The notes: a model not told the origin generated them from the letters alone. 64,000 nucleotides of DNA from JAOPZW01 sp963764585 (GCA_963764585.1 CAVXTB010000007.1:62001-126000), one strand, 5' to 3'; shown: positions 50,859 to 59,462, numbered from the stretch's first letter. Program-made: numbers and translations.

Positions 50859-51614
50859 GTGGCATTCGTTTCCGAATCCGGCACCGCGGGCAGACGGTTC
50901 GCGCGTGGCGGGGGGCAAGGCACGGTCCAGGCCGTACGGCTTCTGGACGCCGATCGCGAGCTCGCAAGGCGCGTGGGATCAGACCTGACCGAGGCGCGCG
51001 CCGCGGCCGTGGCCGGCTGCGTGTCGATCCCCCGCGGGCGCTGGAGCCCCGACGCGGCGGCCGAACGCATCCGCGGCGGCTACGGCCTGCTCGTCCTTCG
51101 CGGGCTGCTCATGCGCGACCTCGAGAGCCCCGAGGCGCTCGGCGCGGAGCTCGTCGCCGAGGGCGACCTGCTCGGCCCCGACGACGGCACCGAGGAGCGC
51201 ATCGTCGGCCTCGAGCCGCGCTGGGAGATCCTCGAGCCCGCGCGGCTGCTCGTCCTCGACGCCGCGTTCGCCCAGCGCATCGCGCGCTACCCGCAGCTCG
51301 CCGCCGCGCTCGTCGATCGCGTGCACGAGCGCGCGCGCCGCACGGCGATCGCCCTGGCGCTCAGCCACCTGCCGCGCGTCGAGGACCGCCTGCACCGCCT
51401 GCTGTGGCACCTCGCCGACCGCCGCGGCCACGTCCGCGCCGACGGCGTCGTCCTGCGCCTGCCGGTCACGCAGGAGCAGCTCGGCCGCCTCGTCGGCGCC
51501 CGCCGCCCGACCGTCTCGCTGGCCCTGCGCTCGCTGCGCGAGCGCGGCCTCGTGCGCCGCGGCGACGCCGACGAGTGGGTGCTGGCCAACGAGCCGCCGG
51601 TGCCCGAGGCCTAG
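50859..51614 (+). CDS. Crp/Fnr-type transcriptional regulator
   Basis: 251 residues from GTG 50859 with GGAAGAGG upstream; the N-terminus before residue 30 is not conserved, so a later start cannot be excluded. A cyclic-nucleotide-binding-like barrel (GGYGLLVLRGLLMRDLE, EALGAELVAEGDLLGPDD) is followed by a dimer helix and Crp helix-turn-helix RLPVTQEQLGRLVGARRPTV with SLALRSLRERGLVRR. The usual phosphate-binding RxS is not seen, so the ligand may differ from cAMP. Its stop TAG overlaps the stop of the convergent gene in CTAG. Confidence 0.85.
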   Translation: MAFVSESGTAGRRFARGGGQGTVQAVRLLDADRELARRVGSDLTEARAAAVAGCVSIPRGRWSPDAAAERIRGGYGLLVLRGLLMRDLESPEALGAELVAEGDLLGPDDGTEERIVGLEPRWEILEPARLLVLDAAFAQRIARYPQLAAALVDRVHERARRTAIALALSHLPRVEDRLHRLLWHLADRRGHVRADGVVLRLPVTQEQLGRLVGARRPTVSLALRSLRERGLVRRGDADEWVLANEPPVPEA

Positions 51615-52477
51615 GCGGAGGCGAGCCCGGCCGTCAGCACCTCGCGCACCGTCCGCGGCTCGCGGCCGGTGAGCTCGCGGACCGTGGTGCTCACCGGCTC
51701 GGCGTAGCCGCGCCGCGCCGCGATGCCGAACGTCGCGATCACCCGCGCGAGCGGCTCGGGCATGCCGGCGTGCTCGACCATCGCCGCGACCCACGCGTCG
51801 TCGTCGACGAGCGCCGGCTCGACCGGCCTGCCGCCGAGCTCCGTGTACAGCGCGGCGATCGCCCGCGCGCCGAGTGCCTCGGGGCCGGTGATGTCGTAGG
51901 CCTTGCCCTCGTGGCCGTCGGCGGTCAGGACGGCCGCGGCGGCGGCGGCGCAATCGGCGCGCGAGACGTACGCGGTGCGTCCCTCGCCGGCGTTGGTGAG
52001 CAGGGTGCCGGTCGCCAGCGCGCCCGGCGCGGCATCGACGAGCGACTCGGCGTAGATCGCGTTGCGCAGGAAGGTCCAGGCAAGCCCGCTGGCGCGCGCG
52101 TGCTCCTCGGTGGCACGGTGGTCGGCGAAGGCGGCGCCGGGGTTCGAGTCCGACGGGTTGACGCCCGACGTGTAGGCGACGCAGCGCACGCCCGCGGCCA
52201 CCGCCGCGTCGATCGCGGCGCGATGCTGGTCCAAGCGTGCGCCGATGACGCTGGCGCTGATCAGCAGCATCCGCTCGCCGCCGGCGAAGGCGGCCGGGAG
52301 CCCCGCCGGGTCGTCGAAGTCGCCCGCGCGCACGTCCGCCCCGCGCGCGGCGAGGTCGGCGATCGCGTCGGGCGTGCGCGTGACGAGGATCAGCTCGGCC
52401 GCGTCGGCATGCCCGAGCAGCGCTTCGACGGTCAGGCGGGCGAGCTTGCCGGAGGCTCCGGTGACGACGATGGTCAT
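51611..52477 (-). CDS. NmrA-like NAD(P)-binding reductase (QorB-type quinone reductase)
   Basis: 288 residues. Atypical SDR: TIVVTGASGKLARLTVEALL cofactor motif, LLISASVIGARLDQHRAAID, VRCVAYTSGVN, WTFLRNAIYAESL, GEGRTAYVSRADCAAAAAAV and YDITGPEALGA, all typical of QorB/NAD(P)H:quinone oxidoreductase 2 and NmrA-like proteins. Start ATG overlaps the peroxidase stop (ATGA), making it the last gene of the transporter-peroxidase operon. Probably NADPH-dependent reduction of quinones or a redox-sensing role. Confidence 0.88.
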   Translation of the reverse strand: MTIVVTGASGKLARLTVEALLGHADAAELILVTRTPDAIADLAARGADVRAGDFDDPAGLPAAFAGGERMLLISASVIGARLDQHRAAIDAAVAAGVRCVAYTSGVNPSDSNPGAAFADHRATEEHARASGLAWTFLRNAIYAESLVDAAPGALATGTLLTNAGEGRTAYVSRADCAAAAAAVLTADGHEGKAYDITGPEALGARAIAALYTELGGRPVEPALVDDDAWVAAMVEHAGMPEPLARVIATFGIAARRGYAEPVSTTVRELTGREPRTVREVLTAGLASA

Positions 52478-53493
52478 GACCACGCATCCTCGCCGATGAA
52501 GCCGCCGTGACGGGCGCCGGGCGGGACCGCGAACACCGCGCTGCCCACGTGCTCGGTGAAGGCCGACAGCGCGTCGCGGCCGGCCAGCCGCCGCTGCACG
52601 GCAGCGAACTGGCGCCGCGGGTCCTGCTGGAACGCGAGGAACACCAGGCCGCCGTCGTAGCTGTAGCTGCGGCGCAGCATGGTCACGCCGCGGTTGGTCT
52701 CGCGCGCGGCCAGGTGCACGTGGGCGTCGGGCGCGAGCGCGTCGAGCACGAGGGGATCGAACTCGCGGCGGGCGCCGAGCGGTGCGCCGCTGTGGCGACG
52801 GCGCCCGATAACGCGCTCCTGCTCGGCGAGTGGCAGCGCCCGCCACGCGTCGAGGTCGATGCGTATGCGCCGCACGACCAGGAAGGACCCTCCGCGCATC
52901 CACGTGCGCTCGCGATCCCCGACCCACACGCAGCGGTCGAGATCGCGGCCGCGGCGTGGGTTGCTCGTGCCGCTCTTGAACCCGAGGAGGTCGCGTGGGC
53001 GGCCGCCCGGCTCGTCGTGCGGGTCGCGCGGGAGGAAGCCGTCCTGGCGCCAGCGGACGGCGACCGCGTCGGTCGCCAGCTCGTCGATCGCGGCTGCGGC
53101 GCGCGCGGCCACGTCGGCGCAGGCCTGGACGCACAGGTCGCCGCCGCACCACGCGCGATCGAGGGCGTCGCCGTCGAACGCCGGCAGATCCTCCAGCGCG
53201 ACGGGCCGCGCGTGCCCGATGCCGAACCGACCGTCGAAGACCGCAGGCCCGAGGCCGAGGGTCACCGTCAGCCGGGCGTGCGAGCGCATGAGCCGCTCGG
53301 CTCGCGCCGACCAGTCGGCGAGCACGTCGCGCAGGTCGCCGCCCGCGACGTCGAACGCGGCGACGACGAGATGGTCGAGCAGCGGCGTGGCGATCCCCGG
53401 CTGGTGGGCGCCGTAGATCGACGGCGGGGCGCCGTCGGGCCTGTAGGACTGCCCAGGGCCGCGGTCGGCGATCGGAACGCGGGCGCCCCTCAC
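52474..53493 (-). CDS. DyP-type heme peroxidase, catalytic Asp replaced by Ser
   Basis: 339 residues from GTG 53493, overlapping the permease stop (GTGA). DyP fold landmarks: LLDHLVVAAFDVAGGDLRDV, GGSFLVVRRIRIDLDAWRAL, VIGRRRHSGAPLG, the proximal heme His in DAHVHLAA, the distal Arg in TMLRRSYSYDGGLVFLAFQQ and SAVFAVPPGARHGG. The family motif GxxDGT reads GFKSGTSNP, so the Asp that helps cleave peroxide is Ser. No Tat signal, so cytoplasmic or cargo-like. Co-encoded with a polyamine-type ABC transporter and a quinone reductase. Activity may be altered or lost. Confidence 0.87.
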   Translation of the reverse strand: MRGARVPIADRGPGQSYRPDGAPPSIYGAHQPGIATPLLDHLVVAAFDVAGGDLRDVLADWSARAERLMRSHARLTVTLGLGPAVFDGRFGIGHARPVALEDLPAFDGDALDRAWCGGDLCVQACADVAARAAAAIDELATDAVAVRWRQDGFLPRDPHDEPGGRPRDLLGFKSGTSNPRRGRDLDRCVWVGDRERTWMRGGSFLVVRRIRIDLDAWRALPLAEQERVIGRRRHSGAPLGARREFDPLVLDALAPDAHVHLAARETNRGVTMLRRSYSYDGGLVFLAFQQDPRRQFAAVQRRLAGRDALSAFTEHVGSAVFAVPPGARHGGFIGEDAWS

Positions 53494-54323
53494 GCGCCGG
53501 CCTCGCCGCCGACCTCGCCGCGCGCCGCGCCCGCCGACACCGGGTCGGCCGTGATCCGCTGGGCGATCCACACCGGGATCAGCGACAGCAGGATCGCCAG
53601 CACGGCGACGACGTTGACGATCGGCAGCTGCCGCGGGCGCGAGAGGTTGGCGAGGATCCAGATCGGCAGCGTCTCCTGCTGGCCGGCGGTGAACGTCGTC
53701 ACGATCACCTCGTCGAAGCTCAGCGCGAAGGCCAGCAGCGCGCCCGCCACGAGCGCCGAGCGCATCTGCGGGAAGACGACGAAGCGGAACGTCTGCCACG
53801 CGCGCGCGCCGAGGTCGGCCGACGCCTCCTCGAACGAGCGCGACGTGCGGCGCAGCCGCGCGACGACGTTGTTGAAGACGACGACGATGCAGAAGGTCGC
53901 GTGCCCGACGATGATCGTCGCCAGCCCGAGCGACACGCCGAGGACCTGCGTGAACGATGAGTTCAGCGCCATCCCCGTGACGATGCCGGGCAGGGCGATC
54001 GGCAGGACGACGAGAAACGAGACCGCCTCGCGACCGAAGAAGCGATAGCGCGCGACGGCGATCGACGCGAGCGTGCCGAGCACGAGCGCGATCGCCGTGG
54101 CGCCCAGGCCCGCCTTCACGCTGGTCAGCAGGGCGTCGCGCACGCCGCGGTTCTCGAAGGCCCTCGAGAACCAGTGGAAGGTCAGCCCCGCCGGCGGCCA
54201 CTTCTGCACGCGCGTGGTGTTGAACGCGTAGATCGCGATCACGATCAGCGGGACGTAGAGGAACACGAGCGTCACCGCCGTCCCCACCCGCAGCAGCCAT
54301 TTCGACGCGCCCGAGAGCTGCAT
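53490..54323 (-). CDS. Polyamine-type ABC transporter permease (PotC-like)
   Basis: 277 residues; ATG shares a base with the preceding permease stop (TGATG). Six membrane segments, starting WLLRVGTAVTLVFLYVPLIV. The EAA loop that docks the ATPase reads EEASADLGARAWQTFRFVVF. TMALNSS-type loop LPIALPGIVTGMALN and FDEVIVTTFTAGQQETLPIW match PotC/PotI permeases. Forms the channel with the PotB-like protein. Confidence 0.93.
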   Translation of the reverse strand: MQLSGASKWLLRVGTAVTLVFLYVPLIVIAIYAFNTTRVQKWPPAGLTFHWFSRAFENRGVRDALLTSVKAGLGATAIALVLGTLASIAVARYRFFGREAVSFLVVLPIALPGIVTGMALNSSFTQVLGVSLGLATIIVGHATFCIVVVFNNVVARLRRTSRSFEEASADLGARAWQTFRFVVFPQMRSALVAGALLAFALSFDEVIVTTFTAGQQETLPIWILANLSRPRQLPIVNVVAVLAILLSLIPVWIAQRITADPVSAGAARGEVGGEAGA

Positions 54324-55162
54324 CACAGCGCCTCGAAAGCGCCCAGCCGCCGCGCGACGAGCAGGTAGACGATCATCACCACGACCGGCACCGTCGCGAA
54401 CGCGGCGGCCAGCGGCAGGTTGTTGGCGACCCCGACGTTGGCGTAGACGACGTTGCCGATGAACTGCGTCGAGGAGACGAGCTGGGGCGTGATGTAGTCG
54501 CCCAGCGTCAGCGCAAAGGTGAAGATCGAGCCGGCCACCACCGCGGGGAACGCGAGCGGCAGCACCACGCGGCGGAAGGTCAGCCCCGGCCTGCCGCCGA
54601 GGTCGCCGGAGGCGTCGAGCATCGAGGCGGGGATGCGCTCGAGGCCCGCGTAGATCGGCAGGATCATGTACGGCAGCCACAGGTAGCTGAAGACCAGCCA
54701 CGTGGCGACGAAGCCGAAGCCGGGGCCCTTCAGGCCGAGCGGCGCGAGCGCCCAGTTGAGGATCCCGTCCTCGGCGAGGATCTCGCGCCACGCGTAGACC
54801 TTGACCAGGTAGGACGCCCAGAGCGGCATGAGCACGCCGACGACGAGCAGCCCGCGCACGCGCGGCGTGGCGACCTTGGCCATGAAGAACGCGATCGGGA
54901 ACGCGAGGATCGCGTCGGTGACGGTGACGAGCGCCGCGATCCCGATCGTGCGCAGCGCGATCGTCCGGTAGACGTCGTTCTCCCACAGCAGGCGGAAGTT
55001 GTCGAACGTCGGCTCCTTGACGATCTGGCCGCTGAAGTCGTCCAGCTGCCAGAACGCCGCGACGAACAGGACCGTCAGCGACCCGAGGTAGGCCACGACC
55101 AGCCAGCCCAGCGGCCCACTCAGGAGCAGCCCGAGCTGCAGGCGTCGGCGGGTCGTGGCCAC
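54323..55162 (-). CDS. Polyamine-type ABC transporter permease (PotB-like)
   Basis: 279 residues from GTG 55162 (VATTRRRLQLGLLLSG), chosen because earlier in-frame starts would lie inside the binding-protein gene; the frame is open further upstream to 55252. Six membrane segments; DLGGRPGLTFRRVVLPLAFP is the EAA-type loop, and FTFALTLGDYITPQLVSSTQ is typical of PotB/PotH. Pairs with the PotC-like gene directly downstream. Confidence 0.9.
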   Translation of the reverse strand: MATTRRRLQLGLLLSGPLGWLVVAYLGSLTVLFVAAFWQLDDFSGQIVKEPTFDNFRLLWENDVYRTIALRTIGIAALVTVTDAILAFPIAFFMAKVATPRVRGLLVVGVLMPLWASYLVKVYAWREILAEDGILNWALAPLGLKGPGFGFVATWLVFSYLWLPYMILPIYAGLERIPASMLDASGDLGGRPGLTFRRVVLPLAFPAVVAGSIFTFALTLGDYITPQLVSSTQFIGNVVYANVGVANNLPLAAAFATVPVVVMIVYLLVARRLGAFEAL

Positions 55163-55190
55163 CTTCGCTAACCCCCGGTTCCCCCCCGGC

Positions 55191-56408
55191 TCACCCCTTG
55201 ATCTCCGTCCACGCCTGGACCCACGCGGAGTAGTCCTTGCACACGTTCCCACGCTCGTCGCCGCACTGCTTGCGCGGCGTCGTCCAGTAGGAGACCTTGC
55301 TGAAGTAGGCCTGGTCGTCGGCGTGGTAGGTCTTGCAGAAGCTCTTGTCGGCGGTCTCGGCGCAGGCCTTCGCGTTGGACGGCGCCTCGCCGAACCACTC
55401 CGCCACCTGGGCGTTGACCTTCGGCGAGATGATCCAGTCCATCCACTTGTACATGCAGTTGGGGTGCTGGGCCTTGGACGAGATCATCCAGGTGTCCGAC
55501 CAGCCGGTCGCGCCCTCCTTGGGCAGCACGGTCTTGACCTTGACCTTGTCGGCGTCGAGCAGGTTGGCGATCACCTGCCACGTGGTGCCGACCGTCGAGT
55601 CGCCGCTGGTGAACGCCGCCTGCTCCTTGGTGTAGTCCGACCAGTACTCGCCGATGTTCGCGCGCTGGGCCTTGAGCAGGTCGACCGACGCCTGGAACTG
55701 CTTGTCGTCGAGCTCGTAGGGGTTGGTGATCTTCAGGTCGGGCTTGGTCGCCTTGAGGTACAGCGCCGCGTCGGCGATGTAGATCGGGTTGTCGTAGGCG
55801 GTCAGCGAGCCCTTGTACTGCGAGCCCTGGTCGAACACCGCGCTCCAGGAGTCGAGGGTGCCCGGCACCTTGTCCGAGCGCCACATGAGCAGGTTGGCCC
55901 CGCGCCCGTGCGGGATGCCGTACATCTGCCCGTTGACCGAGTTGAAGTCCTGGTTCTTGAGCTGGGCGAAGACGTCGGCGTAGTTGGGGACGAGCTCGGT
56001 GTTCACCGGCGCGACGTCGCCGCCGGCGATCAGGCGCAGCGTCGCGTCGCCCGAGGCGGACACGCCGTCGTACTGGCCGGTGCGCATCAGCGTCACCATC
56101 TCGTCGGACGTGTTGCCGATCTTGACGTTGACCTGGCAGCCGGTCTGCTTCTCGAAGGGCGTGACCCAGTCGACCTTCTTGTCGGTCGAGCCGTCCTCGG
56201 CGTAGCCGGCCCAGGCGATGATGTTCAGCTTGCCCTCGCCGGCGCCGAGCGTCTTCTGCATCGGCACGTCGGGGACCTTGAAGCCGGCGCTGGCCTTCGT
56301 GCCGCCACCACCGCCTCCGCCGCTGTCGCCGTTGTCGCTGCCGCCGCAGCCCGCCGCGGCGAACAGCGCCGCGCAGGCCGCGGCCGCCACCGTTGCTCGC
56401 TTGGTCAT
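55191..56408 (-). CDS. Polyamine-type ABC transporter substrate-binding lipoprotein (PotD-like)
   Basis: 405 residues; ATG overlaps the ATPase stop (ATGA). Signal peptide with lipobox FAAAGCGG, then a Gly/Ser-rich linker. The binding domain has LNIIAWAGYAEDG near the start, the sequence hallmark of spermidine/putrescine-binding proteins (xNxxxWxxY), and VPNYADVFAQLKNQDFNSVN, YGIPHGRGANLLMWRSDKVP. Several extra Cys near the C-terminus (QCGDERGNVCKDY) may form a disulphide. Ligand likely a polyamine or related cation; not proven. Confidence 0.9.
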   Translation of the reverse strand: MTKRATVAAAACAALFAAAGCGGSDNGDSGGGGGGGTKASAGFKVPDVPMQKTLGAGEGKLNIIAWAGYAEDGSTDKKVDWVTPFEKQTGCQVNVKIGNTSDEMVTLMRTGQYDGVSASGDATLRLIAGGDVAPVNTELVPNYADVFAQLKNQDFNSVNGQMYGIPHGRGANLLMWRSDKVPGTLDSWSAVFDQGSQYKGSLTAYDNPIYIADAALYLKATKPDLKITNPYELDDKQFQASVDLLKAQRANIGEYWSDYTKEQAAFTSGDSTVGTTWQVIANLLDADKVKVKTVLPKEGATGWSDTWMISSKAQHPNCMYKWMDWIISPKVNAQVAEWFGEAPSNAKACAETADKSFCKTYHADDQAYFSKVSYWTTPRKQCGDERGNVCKDYSAWVQAWTEIKG

Positions 56409-57463
56409 CCTTCGCTCTCCTCCTCGATTGCGAACGTCTGCTCCGCCCGCCACGCGACGCGTACCCGTTGGCCGCGGAGCTCCTGTGCCTCCCGCGACGA
56501 CGTCTCCAGGTTCTGGCGGACGACCTGCACCTCGCCCCCGGCGTCGAGCTCGATCAGGTAGCGCGTGACCATGCCGACGTACGCGACGTCGCGCACGGTC
56601 CCGGCCTCCACGTGCAGCGCGCCGCCGTCCTCGCGCTCGCCCAGCAGCCGGACCTTCTCGGGCCTGATCGTGAACCGCCGGCCGTCGCGCTCGACGACGT
56701 TCGAGACGCCCACGAAGCCGGCCACGAACTCGTTGGCCGGGTGCTCGTAGACGTCGGCCGGGGTGCCGACCTGCTCGATGCGCCCGCCGTCGAACACGGC
56801 CAGGCGGTCGCTCATCGTCAGCGCCTCCTCCTGGTCGTGGGTGACGTAGACGAAGGTGATGCCGACCTCGCCCTGGATGCGCTTGAGCTCGACCTGCATC
56901 TCCTGGCGCAGCTTGAGGTCCAGGGCGCCGAGCGGCTCGTCGAGCAGCAGCACCTGCGGGCGGTTGACGATCGCGCGCGCCAGCGCAACGCGCTGGCGCT
57001 GGCCGCCGGACAGCTGTGCCGGCTTGCGCGAGGCGTAGCCCTCCAGGCGCACCATGGCCAGCGCCTCCTCGGCCCGCATCCGGCGCTCGGCGCGCGACAC
57101 CTTGCGCACGCGCAAGCCGTACTCGACGTTGTCGCGCACGGTCAGGTGCGGGAACAGCGCGTAGTCCTGGAAGACCGTGTTGACGTCGCGCGCGTGCGGC
57201 GGCCGGGCGGTGACGTCGCTGCCCGCGAGCTCGACGCGCCCGCCGTCGGGCTGCTCGAAGCCGGCGATCAGGCGCAGGGTCGTCGTCTTGCCCGAGCCCG
57301 AGGGCCCGAGCAACGTGAAGAACTCGCCGCGCGCGATGTCCAGCGAGATCGCGTCGACCGCGGTGACCTCGCCGAAGCGCCGCGTCAGGCCGACCAGCCG
57401 GACGTCCGGGGTCGTGGCCGCGTCCGGCGCCGTCTCGTCCTCCGCGGGCCTGGCGTGTGACAC
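56405..57463 (-). CDS. Polyamine-type ABC transporter ATP-binding protein (PotA-like)
   Basis: 352 residues from GTG 57463; the frame is open to an ATG at 57559, but family members begin about 20 residues before the ABC domain, as this start gives. Walker A GPSGSGKTTT, Q-loop FQDYALFP, signature LSGGQRQRVALARAI, Walker B VLLLDEPLGALD, His in YVTHDQEEA. The C-terminal TOBE-type domain begins at IRPEKVRLLG. First gene of the operon ATPase, binding protein, PotB, PotC, DyP, QorB. Confidence 0.93.
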   Translation of the reverse strand: MSHARPAEDETAPDAATTPDVRLVGLTRRFGEVTAVDAISLDIARGEFFTLLGPSGSGKTTTLRLIAGFEQPDGGRVELAGSDVTARPPHARDVNTVFQDYALFPHLTVRDNVEYGLRVRKVSRAERRMRAEEALAMVRLEGYASRKPAQLSGGQRQRVALARAIVNRPQVLLLDEPLGALDLKLRQEMQVELKRIQGEVGITFVYVTHDQEEALTMSDRLAVFDGGRIEQVGTPADVYEHPANEFVAGFVGVSNVVERDGRRFTIRPEKVRLLGEREDGGALHVEAGTVRDVAYVGMVTRYLIELDAGGEVQVVRQNLETSSREAQELRGQRVRVAWRAEQTFAIEEESEG

Positions 57464-57661
57464 AGCGTCCAACGTGGCGCCGAGCGTAGTGCATGGCGGA
57501 GCGGCAAAGCCCCGTCGAAACGGCGCAACTTCGCCTGTGACGTGGGCCACAGTGGCCATGGGAAGGAGTGGTGCCAGCCGTACGTCTGAATGGTTGTCAA
57601 CCGGATTTCGCTCTGGTGCGTAACTCTCGAACATTCGGGAAGTTCTCAATAGCTGAAGGCC

Positions 57662-57874
57662 ATGTCCGTCAAGACCGCAACAGACATCAAGCAGCACCTC
57701 GACCTCCTCGAGCACGAGAAAGTCCTCGCGCTCGACACCGCCCTGCGCCACGACCCGCGCTACATGGCGGATCTCGAAGAGGAGATCCTCGCCACGCGGC
57801 ACGCCTACGTGGGCTCGGCGGTCATGGAGATCGCGAACCTGCGCGCGGACCTCGACGGGCCCAACTGGGGCTAG
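57662..57874 (+). CDS. Small conserved-looking protein, paralogue of the 58945-59151 gene
   Basis: 70 residues, cytoplasmic, with no membrane segment. After a variable helical start (SVKTATDIKQHLDLLEHEKV), the C-terminal half reads DPRYMADLEEEILATRHAYV then GSAVMEIANLRADLDGPNWG. The second gene shares YMADLxxEILATxxAYVxSA, MEIA/TEIA, LRA and terminal WG. The family is not recognised. It starts after an AT-richer stretch containing TTGTCA, possibly its promoter, and lies between the polyamine operon and EamA. Confidence 0.72.
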   Translation: MSVKTATDIKQHLDLLEHEKVLALDTALRHDPRYMADLEEEILATRHAYVGSAVMEIANLRADLDGPNWG

Positions 57875-57988
57875 TGCCCGACTGCACGGTCGTCAGGGCC
57901 GGCGGCTCGTACACGGGCCTTCAGGGCCTCGACGGGCGCGCCGAGTTCGGGTACGGCGCCGCTGCACGCCCCGTGTAACGTCCGCGCG

Positions 57989-59014
57989 GTGAGCGCGCGC
58001 GCCTGGGTGTCCTTCGCAGCGGTCTCGACGCTGTGGGGCATCCCGTACCTGTTCATCAAGATCGCCGTCGACGACGGCGTGCCGCCCGCGTTCCTGGCCT
58101 TCGTGCGCGTCGCGCTCGGTGCTGCCGTGCTCGTCGCGCTGGCCTGGCACGCTGGGGTCCTCGCGCCGCTGCGCGGGCGCCTGCGCTGGCTGGTCGTCTA
58201 CGCGCTCTTCGAAATCGCGGTGCCGTTCCCGCTCATCGCGACCGGCGAGCAGCACGTCGCCTCGTCGCTGGCGGCGATCATCATCGCGTCGGTCCCGCTC
58301 TTCGTCGCGCTGCTGGCGCTGCGCTTCGACCCCGCCGAGCGCGCGACCGGCAGGCGCCTGGTCGGCCTCTTCGTCGGCCTCGCGGGCGTCGTGGCGCTCG
58401 TGGGCATCGACGTCGCGGGGCGCGGCGACGAGCTGCTCGGCGCGGGCGCGGTCCTGATCGCAGCGGTCGGCTACGCCGCCGGGCCGATGGTCTTCAAGCT
58501 CAAGCTCGCCGACCTCGACCCGCGCGCGGGGATGGGGGCGAGCCTCGTCATCGCCGCGGTCGCGCTCGCGCCGCTGGCCGCGATCGATCCGCCGACGCAG
58601 GCACCCTCGGCGGAGGCGGTGATCGCGCTCGTCGTGCTGGGGCTCTTCTGCACCGCGGCGGCGTTCGTGTTCTTCGGCGTGCTGATCGCCGAGGTCGGCC
58701 CGGGACGCGGGCTCGTCATCACCTACGTGGCGCCGGTGGTCGCGGTCACCCTCGGCGTCACCGTGCTGGGCGAGCGCCCCGGCGCGGGCGCCGTGGCCGG
58801 CCTGCTGCTGATCCTCGCGGGCTCGTGGCTGTCGACCGACGGGCGGCTGCCTCCCGGCCTGGCCGCGGTCGTCACGCGCGTTCGGCGCCGGCGTGGAACG
58901 GACCCCGTGGAACGCCGTTCGCAGGCGATGAACGCCCCATCCACGTGGACGCGGTACTGGACAACCGCCGCAGGCTTGAGGAGCTCTTTCGCGAGCGTGC
59001 CCTGGCGCAGATGA
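57989..59014 (+). CDS. EamA/DMT-family transporter
   Basis: 341 residues, GTG start. Ten membrane segments in two EamA repeats of about five: WVSFAAVSTLWGIPYLFIKI, VASSLAAIIIASVPLFVALL, LVGLFVGLAGVVALVGIDVA, then the second repeat with AAVGYAAGPMVFKLKLADLD and FVFFGVLIAEVGPGRGLVIT, PVVAVTLGVTVLGERPGAG. The normal fold ends near residue 300 (LPPGLAAVVTRVRRRR). The last 40 residues read through the start of the next small gene and are probably not functional; the original stop may have been lost. Exports a small metabolite; substrate unknown. Confidence 0.88.
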   Translation: MSARAWVSFAAVSTLWGIPYLFIKIAVDDGVPPAFLAFVRVALGAAVLVALAWHAGVLAPLRGRLRWLVVYALFEIAVPFPLIATGEQHVASSLAAIIIASVPLFVALLALRFDPAERATGRRLVGLFVGLAGVVALVGIDVAGRGDELLGAGAVLIAAVGYAAGPMVFKLKLADLDPRAGMGASLVIAAVALAPLAAIDPPTQAPSAEAVIALVVLGLFCTAAAFVFFGVLIAEVGPGRGLVITYVAPVVAVTLGVTVLGERPGAGAVAGLLLILAGSWLSTDGRLPPGLAAVVTRVRRRRGTDPVERRSQAMNAPSTWTRYWTTAAGLRSSFASVPWRR

Positions 59015-59151
59015 CGCCGCTCGCATCAGAGCCGGCCTACATGGCCGACCTGAACGACGAGATCCTCGCCACCGAGGCCGCCTATGTGGCCTCGGCCATC
59101 ACCGAGATCGCGTCGCTGCGGGCGCGGCTCGGTGACCGCACCTGGGGGTAG
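58945..59151 (+). CDS. Small conserved-looking protein, paralogue of the 57662-57874 gene
   Basis: 68 residues from GTG 58945, overlapping the end of the EamA frame by 70 bases. It reads VDAVLDNRRRLEELFRERAL then, after AQMTPLASEP, AYMADLNDEILATEAAYVAS and AITEIASLRARLGDRTWG. About 20 of the last 37 positions match the gene at 57662. Conservation of both, and identical ends in WG, indicate real genes. The exact start is uncertain because the N-terminus is the variable part. No known domain recognised. Confidence 0.65.
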   Translation: MDAVLDNRRRLEELFRERALAQMTPLASEPAYMADLNDEILATEAAYVASAITEIASLRARLGDRTWG

Positions 59152-59462
59152 CGCCCCCGGGTCGCAGCTCTCCGCGCGGGCCGCGCGGCGCCGGGTGAAG
59201 CGCGCGACGAGCCACGACGCCGCGGCGGCGCGACCACAGCGGCCTGTCCCCCTCAGTGCCCTGGCAGCACAACGCCGCAACCGTCGCGCGGAGGCCCAAG
59301 ACGACCAGGGCATCGACCGCTTGGCGCCGGCCCGATCCCAGCGCTACTCTGCCAGCCGGCAGGTGCCGCTCAGGACCTTTGAGCGGTTCAGCGGCGTAGT
59401 ACGTCACAGAATCGGTCCCTCGAGCGAAGAAGGGGCCGAAGGGTCCATTTCTAGGAGGTCGC
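59152..59462. other. Intergenic region with candidate promoter and leader hairpins
   Basis: 311 bases without a supported gene. Its right half looks like a promoter and leader for the next gene: TACTCT at 59345-59350 fits the TAnnnT -10 pattern. CTGCC/GGCAG (59349-59353, 59358-59362) and CCGCTCA/TGAGCGG (59366-59372, 59380-59386) can form two hairpins. An AGGAGG ribosome-binding site at about 59452-59457 precedes the ATG. The left half shows nothing recognisable. Confidence 0.4.

Noticed and set aside
52140..52160. tRNA-like T-loop string GGTTCGAGTCC
   Set aside because: Lies within the coding frame of the QorB-like gene, with no acceptor stem or anticodon arm around it. No tRNA gene was found in the window.
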